Made by a program: the position numbers and the translations under genes. Shown piece by piece: positions 40,464 through 50,145 of a DNA stretch of 64,000 nucleotides. Under the pieces are notes generated by a model. The model was not told the origin of the DNA. It saw only the letters and a program-made list of their open reading frames with translations, and did not search any database. The stretch is taken from NCBI RefSeq assembly GCF_900636745.1, contig NZ_LR134310.1, positions 744,001 to 808,000 of the forward strand, read 5' to 3'. The stretch is from Actinobacillus equuli (GTDB taxonomy: Bacteria; Pseudomonadota; Gammaproteobacteria; Enterobacterales; Pasteurellaceae). Every line of letters begins with the position of its first letter. The stretch's first letter is position 1.

Positions 40464-41774
40464 TTAAGCGGTTACTTCCTGAGCTAATTTGACAAAAACG
40501 TGTCCACGTTCTTCAAAGTTCTTAAATTGATCGAGACTTGCGCAAGCCGGCGACAGTAGTACCATATCACCTTTTTTCAGTTGCGGGCGAATTTGCTCAA
40601 TCGCTTGTTGCATAGTTTCCACCAATACGCTTTGGTTTGATAATGCGGCTAACTGTGTACCGTCCTGACCGAAGCAATAACAAACGATATTCGGTTTATT
40701 AATCAGTGGTTTTAACTCGGAAAAATCCGCCGCTTTACCGTCACCGCCTAATAACAAATAAAGCGTTCCCGACACTTGTAAACCGTTGAGTGCCGCTACC
40801 GTACTACCGACATTGGTTGCTTTTGAGTCGTTCACCCAACGTACGCCGTCATTGGTTTTGACCGCTTGGAAACGGTGATCCAAACCGCCGTACACTTGCA
40901 ATGCTTTTACAATCCCTTCACGCGGAATGCCCGCCGCTTCGGCTAATGCCATTGCTGCTAATGCATTCATTTCATTATGACGACCTGAAATCAGCATTTC
41001 TTTGGTTGGGATAATTGCATCATCACCCGAATATAAAATACCGTTGCGCATAATGTACTCGGCATTATGTTCTGCAAAACGAATCAATTTTTTAACCGCT
41101 TGCGTTTCAAGAGGATAAGTCAGTCTATCTTCACCATTTACAATCACATTCTCGGCATTGTCGTAAATACGCAATTTCGCTAAACGATATTCTTCAACCG
41201 AGTTATTGTAACGATCCATATGATCTTCACTGATATTTAAAATGGTTGCCGCAACTGCTTTTAAAGAAGAAGTGGTTTCTAATTGGAAGCTGGACAGCTC
41301 CAACACAAACAATTCATATTCCTCATTCAATAGACTTAATACCGGCACCCCGATATTGCCGCCCATACCGACTTTAATCCCCGCCTGTTTTGCCATTTCG
41401 GTCACTAATGTCGTGACCGTGCTTTTGCCGTTTGCACCGGTAATCGCAATAATCGGTGCTTTCGCTTCACGCACAAATAATTCGATATCGCCAACCACTT
41501 CCACACCGGCATTGATAGCTTGTTGAATTTCCGGTGTAGCCAATGCAAGCCCCGGGCTAATCACAATTAAATCGGAAGCTAATAGCCATTCGCTGTTTAA
41601 ACCGCCGGTATGCAACGGTACATCTGCCGGAAGCTGGTCGGCACCTGCCGGTTTTTCACGGGTATCAATTACTTGTACTTTTGCTTGCTTATCCGCAAAA
41701 AATTCGACACAAGATAAACCTGTTTTGCCTAAGCCGATAATGGTAACGACCTTATCTTTATATTGGTTTTGCAT
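40464..41774 (-). CDS. murD: UDP-N-acetylmuramoylalanine--D-glutamate ligase
   Basis: Adds D-Glu to UDP-MurNAc-L-Ala. The 436 residues match the family. VTIIGLGKTGLSCVEFF (N-domain), ITGANGKSTVTTLVTEM (ATP loop), NISEDHMDRY, HRFQAV and WVNDSKATNVGST are diagnostic. It is one base from ftsW. The 83-base gap upstream to mraY holds a terminator-like hairpin. Confidence 0.98.
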   Translation of the reverse strand: MQNQYKDKVVTIIGLGKTGLSCVEFFADKQAKVQVIDTREKPAGADQLPADVPLHTGGLNSEWLLASDLIVISPGLALATPEIQQAINAGVEVVGDIELFVREAKAPIIAITGANGKSTVTTLVTEMAKQAGIKVGMGGNIGVPVLSLLNEEYELFVLELSSFQLETTSSLKAVAATILNISEDHMDRYNNSVEEYRLAKLRIYDNAENVIVNGEDRLTYPLETQAVKKLIRFAEHNAEYIMRNGILYSGDDAIIPTKEMLISGRHNEMNALAAMALAEAAGIPREGIVKALQVYGGLDHRFQAVKTNDGVRWVNDSKATNVGSTVAALNGLQVSGTLYLLLGGDGKAADFSELKPLINKPNIVCYCFGQDGTQLAALSNQSVLVETMQQAIEQIRPQLKKGDMVLLSPACASLDQFKNFEERGHVFVKLAQEVTA

Positions 41775-41834
41775 AATTGAATCTCTTTATAATGGGTAAA
41801 AATTTGGATAAATCAGACCGCTTGCAAGCGAAAA

Positions 41835-41853
41835 AGGTGGGACAAGCCCACCT
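41835..41853 (-). terminator. CTTGT-loop hairpin with T run between mraY and murD
   Basis: On the minus strand AGGTGGG-CTTGT-CCCACCT (7 perfect pairs) is followed by TTTTTCGC, an intrinsic-terminator shape 5 bases after the mraY stop. It matches the hairpin upstream of prfC. Confidence 0.6.
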
Positions 41854-41857
41854 ATGA

Positions 41858-42940
41858 TTAACGAAGTTTTAACGTGACTAAGCCAACTAATACAAGCATC
41901 AAGGTAATGATCCAGAATCGCACGATAACACGAGGCTCCGGCCAACCTTTTAATTCGAAGTGATGGTGAATCGGCGCCATACGGAAAATACGTTTTTGGC
42001 GAAGTTTATATGAGCCGACTTGTAAAATTACCGAGAGCGCTTCCACCACGAATACACCGCCCATAATCACGAGTAATAATTCTTGGCGAACTAATACCGC
42101 AATCGTGCCTAACGCACCACCTAATGAAAGTGAACCGACATCGCCCATAAATACTTGTGCCGGGTAGGTGTTGTACCATAAGAAACCTAAACCTGCGCCA
42201 ACAATTGCCGTACATAGAATCACTAATTCACCGGCATTCGGTACAAACGGAATATGTAAATATTGCGCAAAATTAAAGTTACCAGTAGCCCATGCAATGA
42301 GTGCAAAAGCCGATGCCACCATAATAGTCGGTACAATCGCTAAACCATCTAAACCGTCCGTGAGGTTTACTGCGTTTGAAGTGCCGACAATTACAAAATA
42401 AGACAGAATGATAAAGAAAATACCAAGCTGCGGCATAAAGTCTTTAAAGAACGGTACCACTAATTGAGTTGCCGCCGTATCTTTACCGACCGCATAAATA
42501 CCGAATACAGCAATCAACGCAATGACTGATAACCAGAAATATTTCCAACGAGCAATTAAGCCATCGGTATTTTTGCGTTTGATTTTCCAGTAATCATCAA
42601 CGAAACCGACCGCTCCGTAGCCGAATAGCACGAACAGCACAAACCAAACATAACTGTTACGTAAATCCGCCCAAAGTAAGGTACTCACACCGATGGCGAT
42701 TAAAATCATAATACCGCCCATGGTCGGCGTACCACGTTTTTTGAAATGGCTTTCCGGGCCGTCATTACGCACTTCTTGACCGAATTTTAAAAGCTGTAAG
42801 CGACGAATCACTTCAGGGCCAATCCATAAACCGATTCCCATTGCAGTAAGCAATGCCATAATTGCACGGAAAGTAATATAAGATACAACGTTAAATGCTG
42901 TATTGTATTGAACTAAATACTCAGCAAGCCAAACTAACAT
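41858..42940 (-). CDS. mraY: Phospho-N-acetylmuramoyl-pentapeptide transferase
   Basis: Makes lipid I from UDP-MurNAc-pentapeptide and undecaprenyl phosphate. The 360-residue protein has about ten membrane helices. [28 protein letters not shown] (catalytic Asp pair), [28 protein letters not shown] and [23 protein letters not shown] are the signatures. The gap upstream to murF (112 bases) holds two palindromes. Confidence 0.98.
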   Translation of the reverse strand: MLVWLAEYLVQYNTAFNVVSYITFRAIMALLTAMGIGLWIGPEVIRRLQLLKFGQEVRNDGPESHFKKRGTPTMGGIMILIAIGVSTLLWADLRNSYVWFVLFVLFGYGAVGFVDDYWKIKRKNTDGLIARWKYFWLSVIALIAVFGIYAVGKDTAATQLVVPFFKDFMPQLGIFFIILSYFVIVGTSNAVNLTDGLDGLAIVPTIMVASAFALIAWATGNFNFAQYLHIPFVPNAGELVILCTAIVGAGLGFLWYNTYPAQVFMGDVGSLSLGGALGTIAVLVRQELLLVIMGGVFVVEALSVILQVGSYKLRQKRIFRMAPIHHHFELKGWPEPRVIVRFWIITLMLVLVGLVTLKLR

Positions 42941-42971
42941 AAGAAAAAACCCTTGTTAAATCATACTAAGC

Positions 42972-43038
42972 GGGCAATTGCCCACAAATTTTATCCACAC
43001 TAGATAGTGCTACGAGCAACAACTCATTTTCACTATCT
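42972..43038. repeat. Palindromes in the murF-mraY gap
   Basis: GGGCAATTGCCC (42972-42983) is a perfect 12-base palindrome. AGATAGTG (43002-43009) pairs with CACTATCT (43031-43038), 8 pairs. No T run; role unknown. Confidence 0.4.
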
Positions 43039-43052
43039 ACCTACCTTAAAAA

Positions 43053-44447
43053 TTAAAAAGAAACGCCCAAAGAAAGGCATAAAGCAGAAATCAATGTTTC
43101 CATTTTTTGGCTACGAGAACCTTTTGCTAACAACACTAGCGGTTGTTTTTCTGCAATCTTTTGCGAAATAATTGGTAATAAGAAATCGTGCATTGCTTGT
43201 TTATCGGTAAAGTGATGTGCAGTCTCTCCACTAATTACCGCACTTTGCTTACCGAAACTCACCACTAAATCTAAATCTGCCTCACGTACGAAATCCGCCA
43301 CTTGTTGGTGACAAGCTGCACTTTCATCGCCGAGTTCCGCCATATCACCGACCGCAAAAATACGGAACGCCGGATAATTTTTTAATACCGCCACCGCTGA
43401 TTTCATCGAATCGACATTGGCGTTATAGGTATCATCAATCAATAAACAATGCTGATTAACTTCAACCGGATACAAGCGACCTCTGACTTGCGAGCGTTGC
43501 TCCAAGCCGGCTTTGATCGCATTTAAATCTGCACCGACCGCCATAGCGAGCGAAGTTGCGGCTAAAGCATTGCTGACATTATGTGCGCCTAAATAAGGTA
43601 AATTAATTTCGATTTCGCCTTGCGGAGAATGTAGAGTGAAATGAGAACCGGATAAGCCTAATTCCACATTTTCCGCCCAAAAATCTGCATACGAATCTTG
43701 ATCCGAACCGGTATAGCTGAATGATTGCAGCTCATGCTCACCAATTTCTTTTTGCCATTGCGGGTAATAGAACGCTTGGTTCACAATCGCTTTACCACCG
43801 GCTTTTAAGCCTCGATAAATTTCGCCTTTCGCTTGTGCCACACCGGCAAGTGAGCCGAAACCTTCTAAATGTGCCGCTGCAACGTTATTCACTAAACAAG
43901 CGTCCGGTTGAGTGATCGCTGTGGTATAAGCAATTTCACCGATATGGTTTGCACCGAGTTCCACCACCGCAAATTTATGTTGCGGCGTTAAACGTAATAA
44001 GGTCATCGGCACACCAAGGTCGTTATTTAAATTGCCAAAGGTATAAAGCACTTCATCTTCACAAGCGGTCATTTTTTGCAAAATTTTTGCCGTCATTTCT
44101 TTCACGGTGGTTTTGCCCGAAGAACCAGTCATCGCCACTGTTTTCGGATTAAGTTTCGCTTTTAACCATTTGGCTAACTCGCCTAACGCTAAGCGTGTAT
44201 CTTTCACGACAATTTGCGGTACGGAAATTTCACATTCACGCTCAACCACCACTGCCACACAGCCTTGCTCCACCGCATTAGCTAAGTAATGGTGCGCATC
44301 AAAGTTCTCGCCTTTTAATGCAAAAAACAGTCCGTTTTCGACCGCTTGTCGGGTGTCGGTGCTAGTGGTTTCCACCACTACATTGCCATCACCAATCAAC
44401 TGCGCATTAAGAATGCCGGCAATTTCATTTGTTGTTAGTTTTATCAT
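43053..44447 (-). CDS. murF: UDP-N-acetylmuramoyl-tripeptide--D-alanyl-D-alanine ligase
   Basis: Adds D-Ala-D-Ala to complete the pentapeptide. The 464 residues have MTGSSGKTTVKEM (ATP loop), NLNNDLGVPMTLLRL, ELGANHIGEIAYTT, DDTYNANVDSMKSA and VGDMAELGDES. An uptake-signal core is embedded in the coding sequence near 44063. The upstream 124-base gap to murE is unusually long for this cluster and is filled by a four-hairpin array. Confidence 0.97.
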   Translation of the reverse strand: MIKLTTNEIAGILNAQLIGDGNVVVETTSTDTRQAVENGLFFALKGENFDAHHYLANAVEQGCVAVVVERECEISVPQIVVKDTRLALGELAKWLKAKLNPKTVAMTGSSGKTTVKEMTAKILQKMTACEDEVLYTFGNLNNDLGVPMTLLRLTPQHKFAVVELGANHIGEIAYTTAITQPDACLVNNVAAAHLEGFGSLAGVAQAKGEIYRGLKAGGKAIVNQAFYYPQWQKEIGEHELQSFSYTGSDQDSYADFWAENVELGLSGSHFTLHSPQGEIEINLPYLGAHNVSNALAATSLAMAVGADLNAIKAGLEQRSQVRGRLYPVEVNQHCLLIDDTYNANVDSMKSAVAVLKNYPAFRIFAVGDMAELGDESAACHQQVADFVREADLDLVVSFGKQSAVISGETAHHFTDKQAMHDFLLPIISQKIAEKQPLVLLAKGSRSQKMETLISALCLSLGVSF

Positions 44448-44474
44448 TTTCTTCTTTCAAAAATATTTGCTGTA

Positions 44475-44582
44475 AACCTCGTACTATATGTACGAGGTTA
44501 CTGATTGTGCGGTTGCTCTGCAACCTAATCACTCGTCGCAGAGCGACGATACTATGCGTAACCTAGCATATTTATGCTAGGT
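44475..44582. repeat. Four-hairpin intergenic array, copy 2
   Basis: Four inverted repeats: AACCTCGTAC-TATAT-GTACGAGGTT (44475-44499, 10 pairs), GGTTGC-TCT-GCAACC (44511-44525, 6 pairs), CGTCGC-AGA-GCGACG (44534-44548, 6 pairs) and ACCTAGCATA-TT-TATGCTAGGT (44561-44582, 10 pairs). The last overlaps the murE stop codon. Total length 108 bases, identical to copy 1 at 8272-8379, with GTCGCAGAGCGAC and the following CTAT..TAACCT shared. Confidence 0.75.
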
Positions 44583-46077
44583 ATTTAGCTGCGGTTTCCT
44601 GATCCGAAAAATGATACTTAGTCGTACCGATAATCTGGTAATCCTCATGCCCTTTACCTGCAATCAAAATGACATCTTTTGCACCGGCTTGTTCAATCGC
44701 CGTTTTAATTGCTTGTTCACGATCGTGGATCACTTGTACTTTCTCCACTTGAACGAAACCTTTGAGAATATCCGCCATAATCTTGGTATTATCTTCGGTT
44801 CTCGGGTTGTCATCAGTCGCAATCACTTTATCCGCTAATTTTTCTGCAATCGCCGCCATCATCGGGCGTTTGCCGGCATCACGATCGCCACCGCAACCGA
44901 AAATACAATAAAGCTCGCCTTCGGTATGCAATCGTGCAGCTTGCAATGCTTTCTCTAATGCATCCGGCGTATGGGCATAATCGACTAACACAAGCGGTCT
45001 ATTTTGCGGATTTTTTTGCGAAACGATACATTCCATACGTCCGGCAACCCCTTGCAGAAGCGGTGCGGTTTCGATTAATTTTTGCAAATCGTGACCAAGC
45101 ACTAATAAACTTGCCAGTGCTGTGAGTAAATTATTGACGTTAAACGCACCGATTAAACGGCTATTCAACTCACCATTACCCCAGCTTGATTCAAACGCAA
45201 TTTTCACGCCTTGTAAGCTAAAGCTCACATCGGTCGCTTTAACGAATTTATGGTCGCTACTAAAGTGAGCCTCGGTACTGACGGCAACTGCATTCGGTAA
45301 TTTTGCTAACCATTCACGGCCAATCTCATCATCTGCATTTAATACTTGTGTTTTAGTATTTAATTCGCTAAACAAACGGAATTTTGCTTGCGCATATTCT
45401 TCCATTGTCTTGTGGTAATCGAGATGATCACGGCTTAAATTGGTAAATACCGCTAAATCATAGCTTAACGCTTCGGCACGATATTGAGCCAAACCGTGTG
45501 AAGACACTTCCATCGCACAAAAATCAGCGCCCATCTCCACAAAGCTGGCTAAATTACGTTGCACTTCAATCGCCGAGCCGGTGGTATTTGCCGCTTCTTG
45601 TACTTTGCCGTATAAACCGTTACCGATCGTCCCCATTACCGCAGATTTTCCGCCTAACAAGTTGTGCCATTGGGCAAGTAATTGGGCGCTTGTAGTCTTG
45701 CCATTCGTTCCTGTCACCCCGACTAGGGTCAGTTTTTCGGACGGATTGGCATAAAACGCACCGGCAATTTCCGACAAAATACGAGCTAAATTCGGCACTG
45801 AAACCACCTTACAAGCGGTACGATCTAAGTTATATTTTGCAAATTTCGCATCCAACTCGATTTCATCTTGCCCTTCATCCGCTTCCGCTAAGATTAAAGC
45901 GGCACCTTGCTCAATCGCTTTTTGGATAAATTGGCGACCATCAACTTGATGTCCTTTTAACGCCACAAACAGATCGCCTTCACTCACTTGGCGAGAATCT
46001 AACGTCATTTGCTTAAGCGGTTTTAATTCCGCCACCCAAGCATCTAATTCGGTAAGAAAGGGAAGTAAACGTTTCAT
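44572..46077 (-). CDS. murE: UDP-N-acetylmuramoyl-L-alanyl-D-glutamate--2,6-diaminopimelate ligase
   Basis: Adds meso-diaminopimelate to the stem peptide. The 501 residues show [17 protein letters not shown] (ATP loop), [32 protein letters not shown] and the DNPR motif ([10 protein letters not shown]) that selects diaminopimelate over lysine. The coding sequence contains an uptake-signal core near 44991. The stop lies in a hairpin of the four-hairpin array. It follows ftsI after 23 bases. Confidence 0.98.
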   Translation of the reverse strand: MKRLLPFLTELDAWVAELKPLKQMTLDSRQVSEGDLFVALKGHQVDGRQFIQKAIEQGAALILAEADEGQDEIELDAKFAKYNLDRTACKVVSVPNLARILSEIAGAFYANPSEKLTLVGVTGTNGKTTSAQLLAQWHNLLGGKSAVMGTIGNGLYGKVQEAANTTGSAIEVQRNLASFVEMGADFCAMEVSSHGLAQYRAEALSYDLAVFTNLSRDHLDYHKTMEEYAQAKFRLFSELNTKTQVLNADDEIGREWLAKLPNAVAVSTEAHFSSDHKFVKATDVSFSLQGVKIAFESSWGNGELNSRLIGAFNVNNLLTALASLLVLGHDLQKLIETAPLLQGVAGRMECIVSQKNPQNRPLVLVDYAHTPDALEKALQAARLHTEGELYCIFGCGGDRDAGKRPMMAAIAEKLADKVIATDDNPRTEDNTKIMADILKGFVQVEKVQVIHDREQAIKTAIEQAGAKDVILIAGKGHEDYQIIGTTKYHFSDQETAAKYLA

Positions 46078-46100
46078 ATTGTTACCTAATTTATTCTGTT

Positions 46101-48161
46101 CTAATTTACTTTTTGTTCCGACTTAATTTCACGCACAGCACTTTCCGTATCAGTGAGATTATCCGGTTTGATATTTCTTGCTTTCAAGGTGTAACCCATA
46201 ATGCTTGAGAAGAGCGGTGCCGAAACCGAACCACCATAATAAGCACCGGCTTTCGGTTCATTAATTAACACCACTAATGCAAAGCGAGGATCACTTGCCG
46301 GCGCAACACCTGCGGTATAGGCAATATATTTTTCTACGTACTGACCTTTTTCAAGTTTACGCGCCGTACCGGTTTTGACCGCCACACGATAGCCGTCAAC
46401 CGCTGCTTTCTGACCACCCTCACCTTTTTGTGCTACGCTTTCCATCATATGCACCACATCTCGAGTGATTTTTTCCGGCAATACACGCTCACCGATAACC
46501 GGCGGATCCACTTTGGTAATTGAAAGCGGTCGATAAATGCCGAAACTTCCCAAGGTGGCATAAGCACGAGCAAGCTGTAATGGTGTAACATTTAAACCGT
46601 AGCCGTATGCCATGGTTGCACGTTCGATATCAGACCAACGCTTACGATCACCGTTCGTTCCTCGCTGTTCGCCTAAACCTAAGCCGGTATCTTTACCAAA
46701 GCCGACTTTGCTATAAGTATCAACCAATGCGGTCGAAGGCATACGTAATGCTAAACGGCTAACCCCGATATTACTCGATTTTTGTAAAATACCGGTCAGC
46801 GATAAACTCTCACGAGGCGCAACGTCTTTAATCGTATGACCATTTACCACAAACGGACGTGTACTAATCACTTCATCACGATAGGTCGCACCGTTTTGCA
46901 ATGCGGTTAATACCACTAAAGGTTTAACCGTTGAACCCGGCTCAAAAGTATCGGTAATCGCTCGGTTACGCATTAATTCGGGTTTAAAGCTATTTCGTTT
47001 GTTCGGGTTAAACGAAGGCGCATTTGCCATCGCTAAAATTTCCCCGGTTTGCACGTCAACCAATACCGCCGTACCTGATTCGGCATTATTGGCAATAACC
47101 GCTTCTTTGATCTTCTTATATACTTCGGATTGCAATTCTTCATCGATACTCAACATAACGTCTTGCGGATCGTACTGTTTTTCATCTCGAATATTTTCAA
47201 TCACATTACCACGTGCGTCTTTACGAATCACCTGGCGGCCGTTTTTCCCAATCAATAGAGAATCGAAGCTACGCTCTAAACCTTCCGTACCATGTACGTC
47301 ATCAATATCAGTAAAACCGATTAATTGCGAAGCTTCTTCCGCTAGCGGATAGAAACGGCGTGATTCGGCTTTTAACACCATACCGTCAATTTTCAGTTCT
47401 TGCGCATAATTGGCAATGCTTTCAGATTCATGACGTGCAATATAAATAAAACGCTGGCGAGAAGCTTTATACAAACGATTCATTAAATCGTTATATTTTT
47501 CTCCAACCGCTTTAGCGATAGCTTCCATCTTTGAACGATCCAATTGCGCTGCTGCAATTTCTTGCGCCACAAATTGTGAATACGGATTATTACGTACTGT
47601 GCTAATCAAACTGTTGTAATCCAAACCGGTTGATTGCGCCAGCAACGTCCAATAGTTCTCGCTTTTAGTATTCAAAATCGAGCGTGGATCAAACTCTACT
47701 TTTTCTTTAGATTTATTTTTTTTCTCAATAAAATCGCTGACACTTTTCTCAATTTTACTTTTTGAGCTGCCCATTTCCATTGCTAGCAATTTCCAACGGT
47801 CTGATGAGCGTCTGAGTTTGCTATCAAAATATTCACGGGGATCTAAAGTAAGAGAGTACATCGGTACACTGATAGATAAGAAGCGTCCGTCACGATCTAA
47901 AATTCGACCTCGGGTAAACGGAAGCTCTTTTGTACGGAGTGAGCGATTATTCGCTTCATTGATAAGACGTTCAGAATCAAATAACTGAATATGCGCAGCT
48001 TTAGCAATTAGCATTCCCGCCATGACAAGTATGAAAAGACCAACAACACCAAAACGAATCGGGAGATAACTCGGCTCATTTTTAGTGTTGGCTTGTTTTT
48101 TTGCCTCTATATTCGGCTCTGAGGCTGCGGGTTTACGCTTTAATTTAACTGACTTTGCCAT
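46101..48161 (-). CDS. ftsI: Septal transpeptidase FtsI (PBP3), with enlarged pedestal domain
   Basis: Cross-links septal peptidoglycan. Cytoplasmic basic N-terminus, one membrane helix (about 38-56), pedestal domain, then transpeptidase with STVK (Ser410), SSN (462-464) and KTGT (596-599). At 686 residues it is about 100 longer than E. coli FtsI (588), mainly because of about 90 extra residues between [16 protein letters not shown] (about 121-136) and [11 protein letters not shown] (about 235-245), a Lys/Glu-rich then helical segment. The reading frame is intact and flanking blocks are conserved, so this looks like a real insertion in the FtsW/FtsL-binding pedestal. No mosaic resistance substitution is claimed. 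Confidence 0.96.
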   Translation of the reverse strand: MAKSVKLKRKPAASEPNIEAKKQANTKNEPSYLPIRFGVVGLFILVMAGMLIAKAAHIQLFDSERLINEANNRSLRTKELPFTRGRILDRDGRFLSISVPMYSLTLDPREYFDSKLRRSSDRWKLLAMEMGSSKSKIEKSVSDFIEKKNKSKEKVEFDPRSILNTKSENYWTLLAQSTGLDYNSLISTVRNNPYSQFVAQEIAAAQLDRSKMEAIAKAVGEKYNDLMNRLYKASRQRFIYIARHESESIANYAQELKIDGMVLKAESRRFYPLAEEASQLIGFTDIDDVHGTEGLERSFDSLLIGKNGRQVIRKDARGNVIENIRDEKQYDPQDVMLSIDEELQSEVYKKIKEAVIANNAESGTAVLVDVQTGEILAMANAPSFNPNKRNSFKPELMRNRAITDTFEPGSTVKPLVVLTALQNGATYRDEVISTRPFVVNGHTIKDVAPRESLSLTGILQKSSNIGVSRLALRMPSTALVDTYSKVGFGKDTGLGLGEQRGTNGDRKRWSDIERATMAYGYGLNVTPLQLARAYATLGSFGIYRPLSITKVDPPVIGERVLPEKITRDVVHMMESVAQKGEGGQKAAVDGYRVAVKTGTARKLEKGQYVEKYIAYTAGVAPASDPRFALVVLINEPKAGAYYGGSVSAPLFSSIMGYTLKARNIKPDNLTDTESAVREIKSEQKVN

Positions 48162-48164
48162 TAT

Positions 48165-48479
48165 TTATTCAACCAAAATAACTTCTTGCTCTTTTTTAAT
48201 CTGTTGTAAACCGAAGCTAGCTGCTGCCGCTTCAACACGAGATTTCTGGCTTTTTGCATTTTCTTCCAGCTGTAAGTGAATATATTGATTTTCCAACTTA
48301 CGATTTTGCTGAACTAATTTTCCTTGCTCTGCGGTAAGCAAACGAGTTTGGTGAGTAATCCAAATAGTACCAATTGCGGTTAACACCGTTGCTATCAGTA
48401 AAATCAATGCAACTTTATTGTGTCCGGTTAAATCATCTAAAATAATTTGATGGAGCGGATAACGTTCATTACTAGCCAT
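48165..48479 (-). CDS. ftsL: Cell division protein FtsL
   Basis: A 104-residue bitopic protein: short cytoplasmic part, one membrane helix (about 22-42, KVALILLIATVLTAIGTIWITHQTR) and a periplasmic coiled coil (TAEQGKLVQQNRKLENQYIHLQLEENAKSQKSRVE). This architecture and the position between rsmH and ftsI identify it; sequence conservation is normally low. It acts with FtsB and FtsQ to activate FtsWI. Three bases separate it from ftsI. Confidence 0.93.
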   Translation of the reverse strand: MASNERYPLHQIILDDLTGHNKVALILLIATVLTAIGTIWITHQTRLLTAEQGKLVQQNRKLENQYIHLQLEENAKSQKSRVEAAAASFGLQQIKKEQEVILVE

Positions 48480-48491
48480 TCGTTAACTCCT

Positions 48492-49433
48492 CTATCTTTT
48501 TTCCGCAATACGTAATACGGCGCTACGTGAGCGAGGGTTTGCTTCGATTTCCGCCTCACTCGGCATAATCGCTTTACCAATGGTTTTTAACGGAATATTT
48601 TTATTTAATTCCGATTCCAAAATAGGTAAACCTTTCGGCACATCCATACCTTTACTGTTTTTCTTCATAAATTGTTTAACCATTCGATCTTCTAACGAAT
48701 GGAAACTAATAATTGATAAACGACCTTCCGGTGCCAATACGCTTAAGGCTGATTGTAACGCTTTCTCTAACTCGTCTAACTCGCTGTTAATAAAGATACG
48801 GATTGCCTGAAACGAACGGGTTGCCGGATGTTTATGCTTATCTTTGAAAGGCACCGCATCAGCAATAATTTGCGCTAATTGAAGCGTACGAGAAATTTTT
48901 TCCGTTGCAGATTTATTGTAAGAAACGACCGCTTGTGCAATACGTTTCGCAAAGCGTTCTTCGCCGAAGGTTTTTAACACCCATGCCAAATCGTCCACCG
49001 AAACTTGTGCCAACCATTCGGCAGCCGATAAACCTTTAGTGGTATCCATACGCATATCAAGCGGTCCATCACGCATAAAGCTAAAACCACGTTCCGCATC
49101 ATCAAGCTGCGGAGAAGAGACGCCGAGATCAAGCAGGATACCGTCAATTTTGCCGGTTAAACCTAATTGTTCGCACACTTCAGGAATCGCAGAGAAAGCG
49201 GTATGCACAATTTGAAAGCGAGGATCATTAATCGTATTCGCTTCAGCAATTGCACGAGGATCACGGTCTGTCGCAATTAAGCGCCCGTGTTCGGAAAGTT
49301 TTGAGAGAATGAGTCGAGAATGACCGCCTCGTCCGAAAGTACCGTCAATGTAAATACCGTTCGGCTTAATCGCCAAACCATCAACGGCTTCATGTAGCAA
49401 TACGGTAATATGCTTATGGACTGTGTCATTCAT
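48492..49433 (-). CDS. rsmH: 16S rRNA (cytosine-1402-N4)-methyltransferase
   Basis: Methylates C1402 of 16S rRNA. The 313 residues match the family: [36 protein letters not shown] (SAM site), [30 protein letters not shown] and [15 protein letters not shown]. It is the second gene of the dcw cluster, 25 bases after mraZ. Confidence 0.98.
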   Translation of the reverse strand: MNDTVHKHITVLLHEAVDGLAIKPNGIYIDGTFGRGGHSRLILSKLSEHGRLIATDRDPRAIAEANTINDPRFQIVHTAFSAIPEVCEQLGLTGKIDGILLDLGVSSPQLDDAERGFSFMRDGPLDMRMDTTKGLSAAEWLAQVSVDDLAWVLKTFGEERFAKRIAQAVVSYNKSATEKISRTLQLAQIIADAVPFKDKHKHPATRSFQAIRIFINSELDELEKALQSALSVLAPEGRLSIISFHSLEDRMVKQFMKKNSKGMDVPKGLPILESELNKNIPLKTIGKAIMPSEAEIEANPRSRSAVLRIAEKR

Positions 49434-49458
49434 TATTTTTCCAACTCACTTATTTATC

Positions 49459-49917
49459 TTATAAAGAAAGGTTTTTTAAGGCTTCGCAATTCAGCATTTC
49501 AGCCGAACTGCCCAATGCAAGATCTTCCGCAATCTGTGATTGCCATTGTTTTTCTTGCCAAATTTCAAATTTATTTAATTGCCCGACCAACATAATTTGT
49601 TGCTCAAGCTGTGCATGCTGTCTTAGTGCCGGGCTAAGTAAAATTCTACCCGAGGCATCCATTTCACATTCGGTTGCAAAGCCCTGCATAACTCGCTGAA
49701 TACGGCGCTGCATCGGATCAAAATTGGAGAGTGCAAGTAATTTTTGTTCCACCACTTCCCATTCATGTAACGGATAAAGCAATAAACACGGCTGGCGAAT
49801 ATCTACGGTACAAACAAAAATACCCTCGTGTTTTTCACGCAATTCCGCACGATAGCGAGTAGGAATAGCTATCCGCCCTTTACTATCAATGCTGATTGAA
49901 GCTGCGCCACGAAACAT
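49459..49917 (-). CDS. mraZ: Transcriptional regulator MraZ
   Basis: A 152-residue AbrB-like DNA-binding protein that forms rings and represses the dcw promoter. Two SpoVT-AbrB repeats: [22 protein letters not shown] and [20 protein letters not shown]. It is the first gene of the cluster. Three GTGGGA-type direct repeats with a 10-base period lie about 55-80 bases upstream, the usual MraZ operator, so autoregulation is expected. Confidence 0.97.
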   Translation of the reverse strand: MFRGAASISIDSKGRIAIPTRYRAELREKHEGIFVCTVDIRQPCLLLYPLHEWEVVEQKLLALSNFDPMQRRIQRVMQGFATECEMDASGRILLSPALRQHAQLEQQIMLVGQLNKFEIWQEKQWQSQIAEDLALGSSAEMLNCEALKNLSL

Positions 49918-49970
49918 TTTCTGCCCTGCTACTAAAATTACTGTATTGAGTGAGATCCGGATTCAAAAAA

Positions 49971-49995
49971 TCCACAATCTCCCACTTTCTCCCAC
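49971..49995 (-). promoter_or_regulatory. MraZ boxes upstream of the dcw cluster
   Basis: On the minus strand GTGGGA (49995-49990), GTGGGA (49985-49980) and GTGGA (49975-49971) repeat every 10 bases, matching the GTGGG-N5 operator recognised by MraZ. Confidence 0.8.
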
Positions 49996-50078
49996 TAAAA
50001 GATCAGAATTTTATCGGTTAGTTGTTCATCGGGCAAGCTGTTTTAATGTTTTGTTTGGTAAAGATAAGTAGAAAAAAG

Positions 50079-50123
50079 CAAGCGGTCGACTTTTGCAAAT
50101 TTTTTACAAAAATCGACCGCTTG
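50079..50123 (-). terminator. Uptake-signal terminator after dcuB
   Basis: CAAGCGGTCGA (50079-50089) pairs with TCGACCGCTTG (50113-50123), 11 perfect pairs, 23 bases after the dcuB stop. It insulates the dcw promoter from dcuB. Confidence 0.7.
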
Positions 50124-50145
50124 ATCAATTTAATAGATTAGAGAA

